A stretch of 64,000 nucleotides of DNA from assembly GCA_027475525.1 (NCBI GenBank), contig JAMWFC010000083.1, positions 186,001-250,000 on the forward strand, read 5' to 3'. The notes below the pieces were generated by a model, which worked only from the letters and a program-made list of their open reading frames with translations, was not told the origin of the DNA and did no database searches. This stretch comes from Macrolepiota albuminosa. Taxonomy: Eukaryota > Basidiomycota > Agaricomycetes > Agaricales > Agaricaceae. Both the position numbers and the translations under genes were made by a program. Positions 12,155 to 22,711 of this stretch are shown in pieces (the first letter of the stretch is position 1; every line of letters begins with the position of its first letter).

Positions 12155-12700
12155 TCGGCGTAAAGGCGAGCGCCGAAGGTGGTGAGCGTTTTCGGAGGCC
12201 TCTGCGTGCTCAGGAGTTCTTCCGGTCACACCCGCACCTTTCCCTCTCCCCAGATCGTATGCCGATCACGGCACGGCGCTAGGGTTCTGGCAGATGCCGT
12301 AGTGTGGTCAGCACGGCATGCGGTCTCAGACATCTTGGGCAGCCCTCACCTTCCGTCCACCTCCTTCCCCCGTTGCTGCCCAGGTGAGCGCTGTCGCGCT
12401 CTCTCACATTGCTTTATTCTCACCGAGTCTCCCGTCTTTTTACAGTTTACTTTTTATTTATTGATCCTTCATTTATTCCTCGTTTGTTTCTATAAATCAT
12501 CGGTGAGACTCCCCCTGCGTGGCCACCCGGTGAGCCGGGCTCACCTCTCACCATAGATATTTCGCCCTCTTTAAAAGTCGCTTGCATTGCGCCGTCTCTC
12601 AGCGAAATATCTAAAGTAAGTTTCGCGATGGGAAGGTCGCGTCTGGCCCCTCGCTCACTTTTTCACACTAGTATTATTTAGTGTATTTTTACTCACTAAT
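12155..12700 (+). repeat. Element 1 direct repeat A1
   Basis: 546 bp, identical to A2 at 15782-16327 (offset 3627). It starts TCGGCGTAAAGG with a short hairpin (TCGGCG/CGCCGA). Near 12531 it has GGTGAGCC/GGCTCACC, and near 12554-12611 a 12-bp inverted pair TAGATATTTCGC / GCGAAATATCTA. The long frame inside it is non-coding by composition. Confidence 0.9.
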
Positions 12701-12777
12701 CTCACGCCCAAGCAATCGAGTCAGCTGCATGGGCGTCTCTGCTCAACCAGGTGGATACCTCTAGGAAAGATGCGAGA

Positions 12778-13695
12778 ATGGATCAGCCCGCTCGATTCGA
12801 CTGTATCCCGAACACGGGTATTGAAACCAAGAATTCGGAATCTGCAGCTATTCCTCCTTCCTTGCTTGCCATTGCGCCACATCTCGCTTCTTTTCATGAC
12901 GAAGCTTCGTTCGATCCTCACCTGGCCAAAACGTGGGAGCTCCGACAAGAGTATGGAAAGGAGAAAATCATCGACTCTCTCGTCAATCTTGCCCAACTCA
13001 AGAAGCTTAAAGATCCCATTTCTCGATCTATATGGCGCCTCATCATACTTGACCATTACGTTGACTTCGAGAAGCTTTATGCAACCTTGGATAAAGGTTA
13101 TGACTACAACGATGAGCCTAAGGATTTTGTTGGAGGTTTTTCTATTATCAAGAAGGATCATGCTACCGCACGTCGTCCGATTCTGTCAGAATCCGACTGG
13201 ACTAGGGTATACGACGCCTGGGTGGATGGAGTTCTATCCTTTTATCCGCATCGCAAGGTTGAGCTGGCCTTTTATCGTAGCAGGATCGTGGACTTCATTC
13301 GTTCCTCTCTTGGAGCCACTTCGATGGCAATTAGCTTTGATGCGGATACACGTAACAGATATGCCCGTAACCCGTTTAGGCTTAACGATCCCAACGAGCT
13401 CCATATTCCTCTCCTTTCACAGCTTATTGGCGTATCGACAGCTGTTTCTCACACAACGCTGGGAACCAAGCGGTCCTCTTTCGTTCGCTTCACTCCAAAC
13501 AAAAGGAGAGCTTCGACAATTTGTCAGAACTGGAACTTGGGCTATTGTAACGTGGATCCGTGCTCGAATAATCGCCGGCACGGTGTTTGTTGCGAGTGTG
13601 GCAATAAACATAGAGCTAGAGACAATGAAGAGTGCCTCTCTAGGCTCAGAGCACGACGTCAATCTCACAGAGCAGCAGGCGGACTCGAAGCGTAG
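12778..13695 (+). CDS. Gag-like protein of element 1
   Basis: Seen: 305 residues from the first in-frame ATG (12778). The N-terminal part is helical and charged. The C-terminus carries two zinc-binding patterns: C-x7-C-x4-C-x5-H (CQNWNLGYCNVDPC..H), then C-x2-C-x3-H-x6-C (CECGNKHRARDNEEC). Known: ORF1 proteins of DIRS/Ngaro elements package RNA and often end in zinc knuckles. It stops at 13695, just inside the start of the next frame; the normal pol continuation is absent. Confidence 0.7.
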   Translation: MDQPARFDCIPNTGIETKNSESAAIPPSLLAIAPHLASFHDEASFDPHLAKTWELRQEYGKEKIIDSLVNLAQLKKLKDPISRSIWRLIILDHYVDFEKLYATLDKGYDYNDEPKDFVGGFSIIKKDHATARRPILSESDWTRVYDAWVDGVLSFYPHRKVELAFYRSRIVDFIRSSLGATSMAISFDADTRNRYARNPFRLNDPNELHIPLLSQLIGVSTAVSHTTLGTKRSSFVRFTPNKRRASTICQNWNLGYCNVDPCSNNRRHGVCCECGNKHRARDNEECLSRLRARRQSHRAAGGLEA

Positions 13696-14540
13696 AGTTG
13701 AGGAAGCAATTAGCCAGGGCCCTAGATCTCTCTCTTCTGTTCACAAACGAGGGCACTATTACACTCACCAAAGATTCCATTGATGACATCATTGCAAAGA
13801 TTTCTGACTTCGTCAACACTCCTGACCGTCGCCCATCTCTTCGTACTTGGATGCGTCTCGCTGGCCACCTCAACTGGCTTCTCAACGTCTTACCATGGGG
13901 ACGTCCAGCATTGTCGTCGTTGTATAGAAAAATAGCGTCCAAATCAACATTGCACGCCGGAGTCTTCCTCAACAGAGAGGTGATAGATGATATGTCTTGG
14001 CTGCTCAAAGTTCTTCCCTCGGCGATAGGGATCAGATTCCTTGATGCGACGCATTGGGATGACGCTTCAGCTGATTTTGTTTTATGGACTGATGCTAGTT
14101 TGAAACTCGCCCTAGCATTCGTCTATGCAGGGACAGGTTTTGTTTATAAACTCAATCCAGACCCTTCGAAACCCAAAGTCGACATCTTCTTCCTTGAACT
14201 ATTGGCAATACTCTCGAGCATTCATCACGTTGCCTCGTTTGATCACCCTCCTAAAAGATTGCTTATCTTCACAGATAGTCTTGACTCTGTATCAGTCTTT
14301 AACACTCTCGGCGCAGCAGAAGACATGCATAACTCTGTAGTCAAGGCAGTTGCTGGAATAATCATTGAAACTGGTATAGACTTGCGTGTTCGTCACATAG
14401 CAGGTAAGGACAACACGCGAGCTGACCTTCTATCACGCCTCCTTTTTGACGATTTTCATCGCCAATTTCCTGCTTACCGCGTCCATGACTTTGAGCCCCC
14501 TAGAGACTCTCTGCCGGCGCGATGGAGCAAATCCTTTTAA
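13644..14540 (+). pseudogene. RNase H / RT-connection remnant of element 1 pol (RT fingers and palm missing)
   Basis: Seen: open from 13644 with no convincing ATG (a TTG at 13698). It contains MRLAGHLNWLLNVLPWGRP, the segment that normally follows the RT palm. RNase H-like signatures follow: FVLWTDAS, LELLAIL, LLIFTDSLDSV and IAGKDNTRADLLSRL. The catalytic RT motifs are not found anywhere between 13640 and 13800. Known: DIRS-order pol is RT followed by RNase H, as in element 2 of this window. Inference: an internal deletion removed the RT core, joining the gag end to the RT-RNase H connection. It overlaps the recombinase ORF by 19 nt. Confidence 0.75.
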
Positions 14541-15565
14541 AGGCAATTGGCGGGTCGTCTCGAAAACCGGCCCGCCAACCAATGTCCAGTGCCGATCTCG
14601 ACGCATGGACTCTTCACGTTCAAGCTGAGGCCATAGAAAAATCAACAATCTCCTGTTATGCCACAGGAGCACGAGACTACGTCAATTTTTGTTCTTCTCA
14701 TAATCTTTCGATTGACCCCACTCCCCAAACTTTATCTAAATATGTAGCATTTACTTCCCGATATATAGCTTCTGCGCCGAAATACTTGTCAGGCGCTGGC
14801 CATTTTTTACGAAATATCTTCCCCGACTTCGACGTTAACAGATCACACCCCCTCGTCAAGGCTGCAATTAAAGGGGCAAAGAAAATTCGTGCGGATCCGA
14901 TTCATCGCAAACTTCCTCTCCGACTCGCTCACTTGCAAAGATTTGTCACTCGAGCTCGAACATCTAAAAATTTTGACGACTTATTATTCGCGACACTGAT
15001 GTCATGCGCTTTCTACGCGTGCCACCGTTCAGGGGAACTTGTGATTAGGTCAAAGTCTGCTTTAGACTGGCGAAAAATCATTAAGCGCTCTTCTCTTCAA
15101 TTCTCACATGGCTACGCTTCCTACGATCTACCCTACCATAAAACCGACCGTTTCTTCACAGGCTCCAAAGTCATGTTCGCCCACCACGAAGTGGCTGACC
15201 CAGTCAGTCTTCTTCACGAGTACACATGTCGTCGTGATGCTATACACGGTGCACGCTTCGCACTTTTCCTTCGCCAAGATGGTTCCATCCCGACGCGGGC
15301 TTGGTTCGATTCTAAGCTTTCTTCTTTCCTTGATCGAACTTATGGTGGTCATTCTCCGCGAGCTGGAGGCGCCTCTTTTTACGCATCTTTAGGGCTATCA
15401 GAAGACGTCATTATGGCTATCGGTCGCTGGACCTCGCAAGCTTGGAGATCGTACCTTAGGGATAACCCCTCCGTACGCGCCGAATTTGAGCTCGCCGCTC
15501 TCCACAACCGCAGGCTTCCATTCATCATTCACGAATTTCACCCGCATAAAAATTCACGGTCTTAA
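14522..15565 (+). CDS. Tyrosine recombinase of element 1
   Basis: Seen: 347 residues. The catalytic pattern of the tyrosine-recombinase family is complete: first Arg in CHRSGEL, the H-x-x-R box in GGHSPRAGG, Trp in AIGRWTSQAW and the presumed nucleophile Tyr in WRSYLRDNP. An N-terminal SAM-like helical half precedes it (STISCYATGARDYVNF). Known: in Ngaro and DIRS elements this enzyme inserts a circular cDNA without an integrase. The frame is intact, so it could be active in trans although the element lacks RT. Confidence 0.88.
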   Translation: MEQILLKAIGGSSRKPARQPMSSADLDAWTLHVQAEAIEKSTISCYATGARDYVNFCSSHNLSIDPTPQTLSKYVAFTSRYIASAPKYLSGAGHFLRNIFPDFDVNRSHPLVKAAIKGAKKIRADPIHRKLPLRLAHLQRFVTRARTSKNFDDLLFATLMSCAFYACHRSGELVIRSKSALDWRKIIKRSSLQFSHGYASYDLPYHKTDRFFTGSKVMFAHHEVADPVSLLHEYTCRRDAIHGARFALFLRQDGSIPTRAWFDSKLSSFLDRTYGGHSPRAGGASFYASLGLSEDVIMAIGRWTSQAWRSYLRDNPSVRAEFELAALHNRRLPFIIHEFHPHKNSRS

Positions 15566-15683
15566 TCAACGATTCACGAACAGACACCCGAGTTCAAATA
15601 TCATTTTGCATTTAGTTCGGCTCAGCTCCCGCAACATCTTTATCACCACCGCCTCCCCACCTCTCTCCTCTACAGCTTTCTTT

Positions 15684-15781
15684 TAGCTAGTAGTCGCTTC
15701 TTCGCCTCTTCTTTTCCAATTCAATGGGTCACGCTTCTGCGTGACCAGTTTCGGCGCTATAAAACTCCCCAACTGCAGAGG
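15684..15781 (+). repeat. Element 1 direct repeat B1
   Basis: 98 bp, identical to B2 at 16364-16461 (offset 680). It contains the hairpin GGTCACGC-TTCT-GCGTGACC and abuts A2 directly. Confidence 0.88.
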
Positions 15782-16327
15782 TCGGCGTAAAGGCGAGCGC
15801 CGAAGGTGGTGAGCGTTTTCGGAGGCCTCTGCGTGCTCAGGAGTTCTTCCGGTCACACCCGCACCTTTCCCTCTCCCCAGATCGTATGCCGATCACGGCA
15901 CGGCGCTAGGGTTCTGGCAGATGCCGTAGTGTGGTCAGCACGGCATGCGGTCTCAGACATCTTGGGCAGCCCTCACCTTCCGTCCACCTCCTTCCCCCGT
16001 TGCTGCCCAGGTGAGCGCTGTCGCGCTCTCTCACATTGCTTTATTCTCACCGAGTCTCCCGTCTTTTTACAGTTTACTTTTTATTTATTGATCCTTCATT
16101 TATTCCTCGTTTGTTTCTATAAATCATCGGTGAGACTCCCCCTGCGTGGCCACCCGGTGAGCCGGGCTCACCTCTCACCATAGATATTTCGCCCTCTTTA
16201 AAAGTCGCTTGCATTGCGCCGTCTCTCAGCGAAATATCTAAAGTAAGTTTCGCGATGGGAAGGTCGCGTCTGGCCCCTCGCTCACTTTTTCACACTAGTA
16301 TTATTTAGTGTATTTTTACTCACTAAT
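15782..16327 (+). repeat. Element 1 direct repeat A2
   Basis: Second copy of the 546-bp A repeat, joined to B1 on its left and separated from B2 by a 36-bp spacer (16328-16363). Confidence 0.9.
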
Positions 16328-16363
16328 TTCGTCAACCCTCCCTCCTCACCCTGTATTATTAAA

Positions 16364-16461
16364 TAGCTAGTAGTCGCTTCTTCGCCTCTTCTTTTCCAAT
16401 TCAATGGGTCACGCTTCTGCGTGACCAGTTTCGGCGCTATAAAACTCCCCAACTGCAGAGG
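16364..16461 (+). repeat. Element 1 direct repeat B2 (right end)
   Basis: Second copy of the 98-bp B repeat. Its last base marks the right end of the element; eIF3a 5' flank follows. Confidence 0.88.
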
Positions 16462-16671
16462 AAACAAAACGTTCAGCTTGGGCGGGAGCGAGAAACGTGC
16501 ACGTGACTCGAGTCATTAGGGCCGGGCGTCAAGCAAACCCTAATTTTTCGACTCGTCGACAGGTCGAATAAGTAACAAAAGACGAATCTTGCGCACCTGC
16601 AAGTCTAAACTCTTCTTGTACGCCGCATTTTTCTGAATTCTCCGCTCTAATCTCATAGACGTATAGAAATC

Positions 16672-19600
16672 ATGGCTCCGTTTTCCAAACCAGAGACGGT
16701 GCTCAAGCAAGCCGAGGGACTTGTGTCCGTCGGTCAGACCCACGCCGCTCTTCAATCGCTTACAGAAATGTTTACCTCAAAACGTTTTCGTTCAACGCCT
16801 CTCACCTCGCTCGAACCCATTATGATGCGTTTCGTTGAGCTTTGTGTTGATATGCGGAAGGGCCGCACTGCCAAGGAGGGACTCATGCAATACAAGAATA
16901 TCGCACAAAATACGAGCGTACAGAGCATCGAGTCTGTGATTACCCGCTTTGTTCAACTTGCTGACGCAAAGGTCCGTGAGGCGCAAGAAAAGGCCGCTGT
17001 TCAGTCCGCCGTTGACGTAGACGATCTGGAAGCTAGCGAAACGCCTGAAAGCATACTATTGGGTGCTGTCAGTGGAGACCAGAGCAAGGACCGTACCGAT
17101 CGTGCGCTCGTCACTCCATGGCTCAAATTCCTTTGGGAGAGCTATCGAACCTCTCTGGAAACTTTAAAGAACAATGCTCGCCTTGAGGCTATTTATCAGG
17201 CATGTACTTACCATAACGGATGCCAAAATCGGGTCATGCGACTAACTGTTGATGTAGCAAATTGCCCAACAAGCATTTAAATTCTGCTTGAAGCACCAAC
17301 GTAAAGTCGAGTTTCGCCGCCTTTGCGAGACGCTCCGTCTCCACCTTTCCAATGTTGCCAAGTACTCGCATCAACCTCATTCGATCAACCTCTCTGATGC
17401 CGATACCCTCCAACATCATCTTGATACTCGTTTCGCGCAATTGAATACCTCCGTGGAGCTCGAGCTGTGGCAAGAGGCCTTCCGGTCTGTCGAAGATGTC
17501 CACAACTTGTTGACAATGGCGAAAAAGGCTCCGCGCCCGGCTATGATGGCTAATTATTACGAGAAACTTACAAAGATATTCCTTATGAGTGGTAACGCGT
17601 TGTATCATGCTGCCGCGTGGGGAAAATATTATTCCGTCGTCACCAGCATGGGCGGTAAGACGGACGAAGAACTCAGCAAGCTGGCGGGTCAAGTTCTCGT
17701 CAGCGCCCTCGCCGTTCCCGTCGGTTTAACCAACGAAGACCACGATGAAATCAAGGGCAAGAACAGTCGTTTAACTGCTCTTCTTAACCTCACAAAAGTG
17801 CCTACTCGTGCGGGTCTTCTCAAGGACGCTGTATGCTATCTTCTTTTCCCTGAAGATAAAACAAAAGCTGATTTTTATACCTTAGTTGTCTCGCGATGTC
17901 CTCAAACTTTCACCCCCACCTATCAAAGCCCTCTACAATATCCTTGAAGTCACCTTCGACCCCCTCACCCTCTGCAAATCTATCGCGCCTCTCCTTATAT
18001 CCCTCTCAACCGCCTCAGACCCTTCTTCTCCCTATGCACCCTACCTCACGCTCCTCCAGCGTGCCCTTCTCTCTCGCCTTCTCTCCCAACTCTCACAAGT
18101 CTATTCAACCATCACACTCTCGAGTCTCCTGTCACTCGCCGAGCCCCTCCGTGCCGCGGGTGTCCCAGGCGCATACGACGATGCTCAGATCGAGGGCTAT
18201 ATCATGGGTTGCGCAAGGCGTGGAGAACTCAGTATACGTGTCGATCATAAGTCGGGCAGTATCACGTTCGTCGACGACGCCTTTGAGGATACGGAGAGGG
18301 CTAGTACGTCCGAGAAGGGCGTGCAGCCTACCATGGCTGAGCTGGCCCGTACGAGGCTGAGCAAAATCGCTACGTGTCTGCATACTTCTCTCGAGCGTCT
18401 GGACAGGGAAGAGAAGAGAGCGAGAGGAGAGAATGTGGAGGAGGCGGAGGAGAGGCAGAGGCAAAGGTTTGCTGCACTTGTTGCGGCTGCTGAGAACGAG
18501 AGAAAGGCATTGCAGATTAGGAGGGCGTTGGTTGCGAGGAGGAGGGAGTTGTTAAGTGAGTTGAGTGTGAGGAAGGAGAAGGAGGAGACGAGTCGGAAGG
18601 CGGAGATATCAAGGAGGGAGAAGGAGGAGGAGACTAAGAGGATGAGGGAGGAGATTAGGAGAAAGGATCAAGAGAGGGCGAAGAAGGAGTTGGAGAGTAT
18701 CAAGATTGACGAGGCTAAGAAGTATGCGCAGAGTTTGGTGGACAAAGGTATTCTCAAGCCTAACGATGTTAGCGTAAGTTTTTGTTTTGATTTTCTTTTT
18801 TGTTCGCGATTTTCCTTGGTTTCTAACGGTTCTGGGTGCAGAAACTCGACACATTTGATACAGAAGGTCTCATTGTCATTCAAGTGCAACAACTTGAGAA
18901 GGAAAAGAAAGAGCTTTCCGAGCGTCTGCGTATCGTTCACAAACGTGTGGATCACATCGAACGTGCTTATCGTAAGGAAGAACGACCTCTCTTGGTCAAG
19001 GATTACGAGTTGCAGCAAAAGAATGATCGGGAAACGCATGAGGCTATCCAAAGAACTCGTCTGGAGTTATCACGTACCGCGCATGCGGAGGACGTGGCTA
19101 CCAAAGTACGTCTTACACGTATGATGGATGATTATCATGCGCGCCGCGAGGTCATCTTGGAGAAGAGGGCGTCGGAGTACGCGAAGAAGAAAGAAGCAGC
19201 ATACCAGAAGATCGAAGAGGAGAAGAAAAAGAGGAGAAATGCAGTGCTCAAAGCCCGCGAAGAGGAGAGGTTGCGGTTGGAAAAAGAGGAGAAGCTCAGA
19301 AAGGAGAAGGAAGAGGAGGAGGCCAGGATCGCTGCAGGTTTGTGTTATCGTCCTTTACTGCATCGATATCTCTGTTTACCCCGGTTTTTTCCCTGCAGAA
19401 CGCGCAGCAGAAGCGGAGCGCAAACAAGCCGAGGCCGATGCTGCTGCTGCTGCTGCAGAATCCGCGAAACGAGAAGCAGAAGAAAAAGCTGCGTTGCTCC
19501 GCAAAGAACGCGAGGCAGAGCGTGCTGCAGCTGCCGAGCAAGCACGTCTTCAGTTACAACGTGAAGAGGAAGCCGAGGCCCGCGCGCGCGCTCGCCAGGT

Positions 19601-19922
19601 TGAGAAACCCCAACCCGCTCGTGCACCCGTCCCCGCTCGCGCGAATGGTTCTGACAATGTGTGGCGCCGCCCAGGAACGACTACCGTGCGTTCTGAGAGT
19701 CCTGCTTCCGGCGCTGCACCTCCACGGTTCGGCAACGCTGCAGGAGGATGGCGCGATAGGGAGGCTAAAAAGACTAGTAATGGACCGGCTCCTCCTCCGT
19801 CACGCACTGCTAATACACCATTGTCGCGTCCCGGAGCATCTACACGCGAAGAACCCAAAAAGGACGAGGATGGATTCCAGCCAGCGAAGCAGGTATATCG
19901 CCCGAGGCAATTGAGGGGTTAG
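16672..19922 (+). CDS. TIF32: Eukaryotic translation initiation factor 3 subunit a
   Basis: Known: eIF3a is the scaffold of eIF3 and helps recruit 40S ribosomes and mRNA. Seen: exons 16672-17199, 17258-17830, 17886-18773, 18842-19337 and 19399-19922 join in frame to 1002 residues, the usual fungal size. The N-terminus [20 protein letters not shown] is the family signature. The middle carries the PCI region ([20 protein letters not shown]). The C-terminal third is a long Glu/Lys/Arg helix, then an Ala/Pro-rich tail with WRRPG and RPRQLRG. The first intron (17200-17257) has a GC donor (CAG|GCATGT) and a TAG acceptor. No GT donor nearby keeps the frame, so it is a GC-AG intron. The other introns are GT-AG. 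The start is the first ATG and matches the family. Ngaro element 1 ends 210 bp upstream and may now supply part of the promoter. Confidence 0.95.
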
Positions 19923-20279
19923 TTGTATATAGCTTTGTGATGTCTCTTTACGGATTTTTATTCTATTCTATCCTTTCGCTCACATTTTAATACTGCGTTC
20001 TGGTAAGACCGCGAAGCAGCGATCATCAGTTTAAGTGGAAAAAAGTGGATTTGATAAACGTCTAGGTGAATACGGATATGCTTAATTGGGTAAGCAAATA
20101 CATCTAGCGATCATGATAAACAAGCAGAAGTACAAATTCGACCATAACATCTATGAGAGAAAGAAATACTTAAAATCGAACAGAATTTCACGAATGGACA
20201 AGCTAGGCTATGACAAAAGCACACATCACTTGTCGCACTGGGGCAAGATCATTGTCAACAAACTCAATCGGGGAGTAAG

Positions 20280-21254
20280 TCAAATTCGCTCTTTTACCTT
20301 TGAGTCACTTAGGAATTCCGCCATGGTGGCAAAATCGGGGGATGAGGAACCCCTATGTCGTTGCGACGAAAGGCTGTGGTGCCCTTGTTTGAGTGGCCGC
20401 CTGAAAAGAACCCGAGGGAGAGCGAATCTGGAACAGTTGGCCTCGATCCCAGCATCAAGATCATTATTGGCCGTCCTGGTGGATTGGCATTTGCTTCGAG
20501 ATGAAGGTGGGAGAACCGCTGAGGGGTTCATGCGCTCGTTAGGGAGTGGATGAAGAGAAGAACCCGGAATAGCCTCAATTTCCTCCCAATCTGAGTTGGC
20601 GTCATCTTCTTGTACGGTGCTAGCCTCAGGGTCATCAAGAGTCCCAGGCTCGGTGATTATGCAATGCATGGGTGCGTCGATTGAGCTAGTAACATTTCGG
20701 ACAGGGCGAGTTTCTCCGCGGGCTTGTGATCCGGGCAAGGAATCTGCTTGTGAAGGGTCACGGATTGATGATTTACGTCGAAAAAAAGTCCTGTGATGTG
20801 TAGAAACATGGCCATCGTCAAAAACGACGGTGTTTGATGTATTGACCGTGCGTTTGAAGAAGGACCTGCTGATTGATACGCGTTTCGAGCCACCTTTTCT
20901 CATCATCGAGCCTTCGTCAGTAGTTAACCGACTTTTAGACCCGGAATGTTTGGTGAATGTCGGTGCTCTGAGAGAGAATGATAACAGTCGACGGTGATGT
21001 CGCGCATTAGGGTTTTCGATATCTGGGACTACCAGACACTCGGAAGAGAACATTTCTTTGAACCTCGTAGTGGGGTTTTGGCGGCAGAGTGAACTATCTA
21101 TATCACCTTCTCTTGAACGTTCTTCGAACATCCACTCTGCGACCAAACTTCCGTCGTCAAGAGCTCCTAGCTGCAAGCAGGCATCAAAGATAGAGGCGCG
21201 GATGGTCTCGGAAGAGTTTGGATTGCCATCAAGGCTCGGGTGTGGCAACAACAT
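20280..21254 (-). CDS. Hypothetical Ser/Arg-rich protein
   Basis: Seen: one uninterrupted frame of 324 residues from ATG at 21254, in a genome where chance frames are rarely this long. It opens MLLPHPSLDGNPNSSET. Basic runs include RKGGSKRVSISRSFFKR and HHRTFFRRKSSIRD, and there is an acidic patch DDANSDWEEIEAIPG. No signal peptide or membrane helix is evident. Inference: the basic stretches suggest a nuclear or cytosolic phosphoprotein. No family recognised. It is convergent with eIF3a across about 360 bp of presumed 3' flank (19923-20279). Confidence 0.55.
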   Translation of the reverse strand: MLLPHPSLDGNPNSSETIRASIFDACLQLGALDDGSLVAEWMFEERSREGDIDSSLCRQNPTTRFKEMFSSECLVVPDIENPNARHHRRLLSFSLRAPTFTKHSGSKSRLTTDEGSMMRKGGSKRVSISRSFFKRTVNTSNTVVFDDGHVSTHHRTFFRRKSSIRDPSQADSLPGSQARGETRPVRNVTSSIDAPMHCIITEPGTLDDPEASTVQEDDANSDWEEIEAIPGSSLHPLPNERMNPSAVLPPSSRSKCQSTRTANNDLDAGIEANCSRFALPRVLFRRPLKQGHHSLSSQRHRGSSSPDFATMAEFLSDSKVKERI

Positions 21255-22711
21255 GAACGGGACTGGTTACTGAGTATGTTCAAGATAATTATGACGATAG
21301 ATCTCAGAGCGGACCAGGGTAGCTGGAAGTAACTATAACTATATCAACAGATATTCTACCTGTCAAAGACAATTATGAAAAGAAATCTAAGGTAGAGTAG
21401 GTCGGACGAAATCAGCCGTGATCATGTTACTTTCGACGGACACGATGCTCAGGCCAAATCAGACAAGCGGTGGCGCATCAGGCAAGATCAGGCGTCCGTA
21501 TTCATATCTGGTCAGATGCGCTCCTGCCAAATCAGGCCCGGTGAGAAGAGGGATTGACAGCCTGATTTGACCTACTGGACCATTCTGAACACTTCGGCAG
21601 GTCACGCGTCCACAGGAGGCCCAAATCTGCCGAAATAGGGTCTGTCTCCTGTCACATACAGGTGCCGAAACCAAAATTTGCTTCCGTGAATGGAAGTTTT
21701 TTTTTTGCTAAAATGCTACTGCACGGCTTCCAGGATATATAGAGCTTTAGGAGAAAGTAAAAGTTTGATTAGTTGTCGTAGCTTGTCCGCAGTAGGGACA
21801 TCATGCGAAGAATGATCAATCGGATTGCTGAGTTGGAAAGACAGGGAATTTCATGTGAGAAGCTCTTCCACAGATACTGTTTTGTACGGCCGCACCATAG
21901 AGCCTTTTTTCGTCAGAATTGTTTACTTGATAATCGAGTATGTAAATTCTCACTATGTTTTCTAAGTCACGCAACTTTTTTTGTCTGAGTGATTGCCGAA
22001 ACATATCACTGTCACAATCCTCGGTCACCGCCGAAACTACCATTTCGTCTTGAGGGGTCACAGACTCGGCCCACAGTCACAAAGGGGTGCCTAAGTGTCA
22101 AAATGGTACAGCAATCCGGTTTAATAAGGAAGTAACTATACACAACTGAGAGCGGACCACGGTAGTAGTAGACAACTGAGGTGTGGCGAGTACGATACAA
22201 AAAATAAAATTTTAAGTATTAGATGATGAAGAAACATATAAGGAATGTGACTGGTGAGAGGGGAAGTCAAAGGACAAGGAGTCCATCCTCAACAAATTAT
22301 GTATCAGAAAATTCAAGATGTTTCAAGAGGTAGTGTCGTAAGAGGCTGGAGTGTGTTGCGGGTACCATACAACAACATAAGAGAACAAGTATTGTCCCAC
22401 AGTTCACTTGTTTCCGCATGTGACAAGAAAAACACGTCTAATTTCAGCGCACCCATTTTTATTTGAAAATCGTTTTGGTCATTGTCGTTATAGTCGTTAT
22501 AGTCTAAAGCTCCGGATGTCGTACTGTGTACAGGACTGTTTGGTGAAGTGTTAGTCGTATTATCCCATTTCATGAAGGCAGAAAAGGATTGTGTTCTAGG
22601 TAATAAGGTGGCTGGGTGACCTGATAAGAATACAGATGGTCTCTAGGCAATACTGTTCATGTATGGTTAAGACAGGGTATCAAGGATATGTCGGCAGTCC
22701 GTATCAATAAA
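21255..22711. other. Intergenic stretch with weak repeat traces
   Basis: No supported gene. Around 21450-21570 the motif GCCAAATCAG or close variants appears three times, plus an inverted GCCTGATTTG, perhaps the debris of a small transposon. An oligo-T run lies near 21697-21706. Confidence 0.35.

Larger units (their letters stand above)
12155..16461 (+). mobile_element. Ngaro-like (DIRS order, tyrosine-recombinase) retrotransposon 1, RT core deleted
   Basis: Seen: order A1 (12155-12700), gag, RNase H remnant, tyrosine recombinase, B1 (15684-15781), A2 (15782-16327), B2 (16364-16461). A1/A2 (546 bp) and B1/B2 (98 bp) read as identical copies, so insertion was recent. The split direct-repeat layout, the recombinase in place of an integrase and the absence of LTRs match Ngaro-type elements. 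The reverse-transcriptase catalytic region is missing between gag and the RNase H part, so the copy is not autonomous. B2 ends 210 bp before the eIF3a start codon. Confidence 0.88.

Noticed and set aside
12179..12556. 125-codon open frame, repeated at 15806-16183
   Set aside because: It is the same sequence inside the A1 and A2 repeats of element 1. Composition is not protein-like; it is open by chance.
12770..13783. 337-codon frame within element 1 gag
   Set aside because: Shadow of the gag frame; no zinc-binding pattern, and it crosses the gag stop.
21450..21570. Repeated CAAATCAG motif
   Set aside because: Short, imperfect and without ends; noted only as possible transposon debris.
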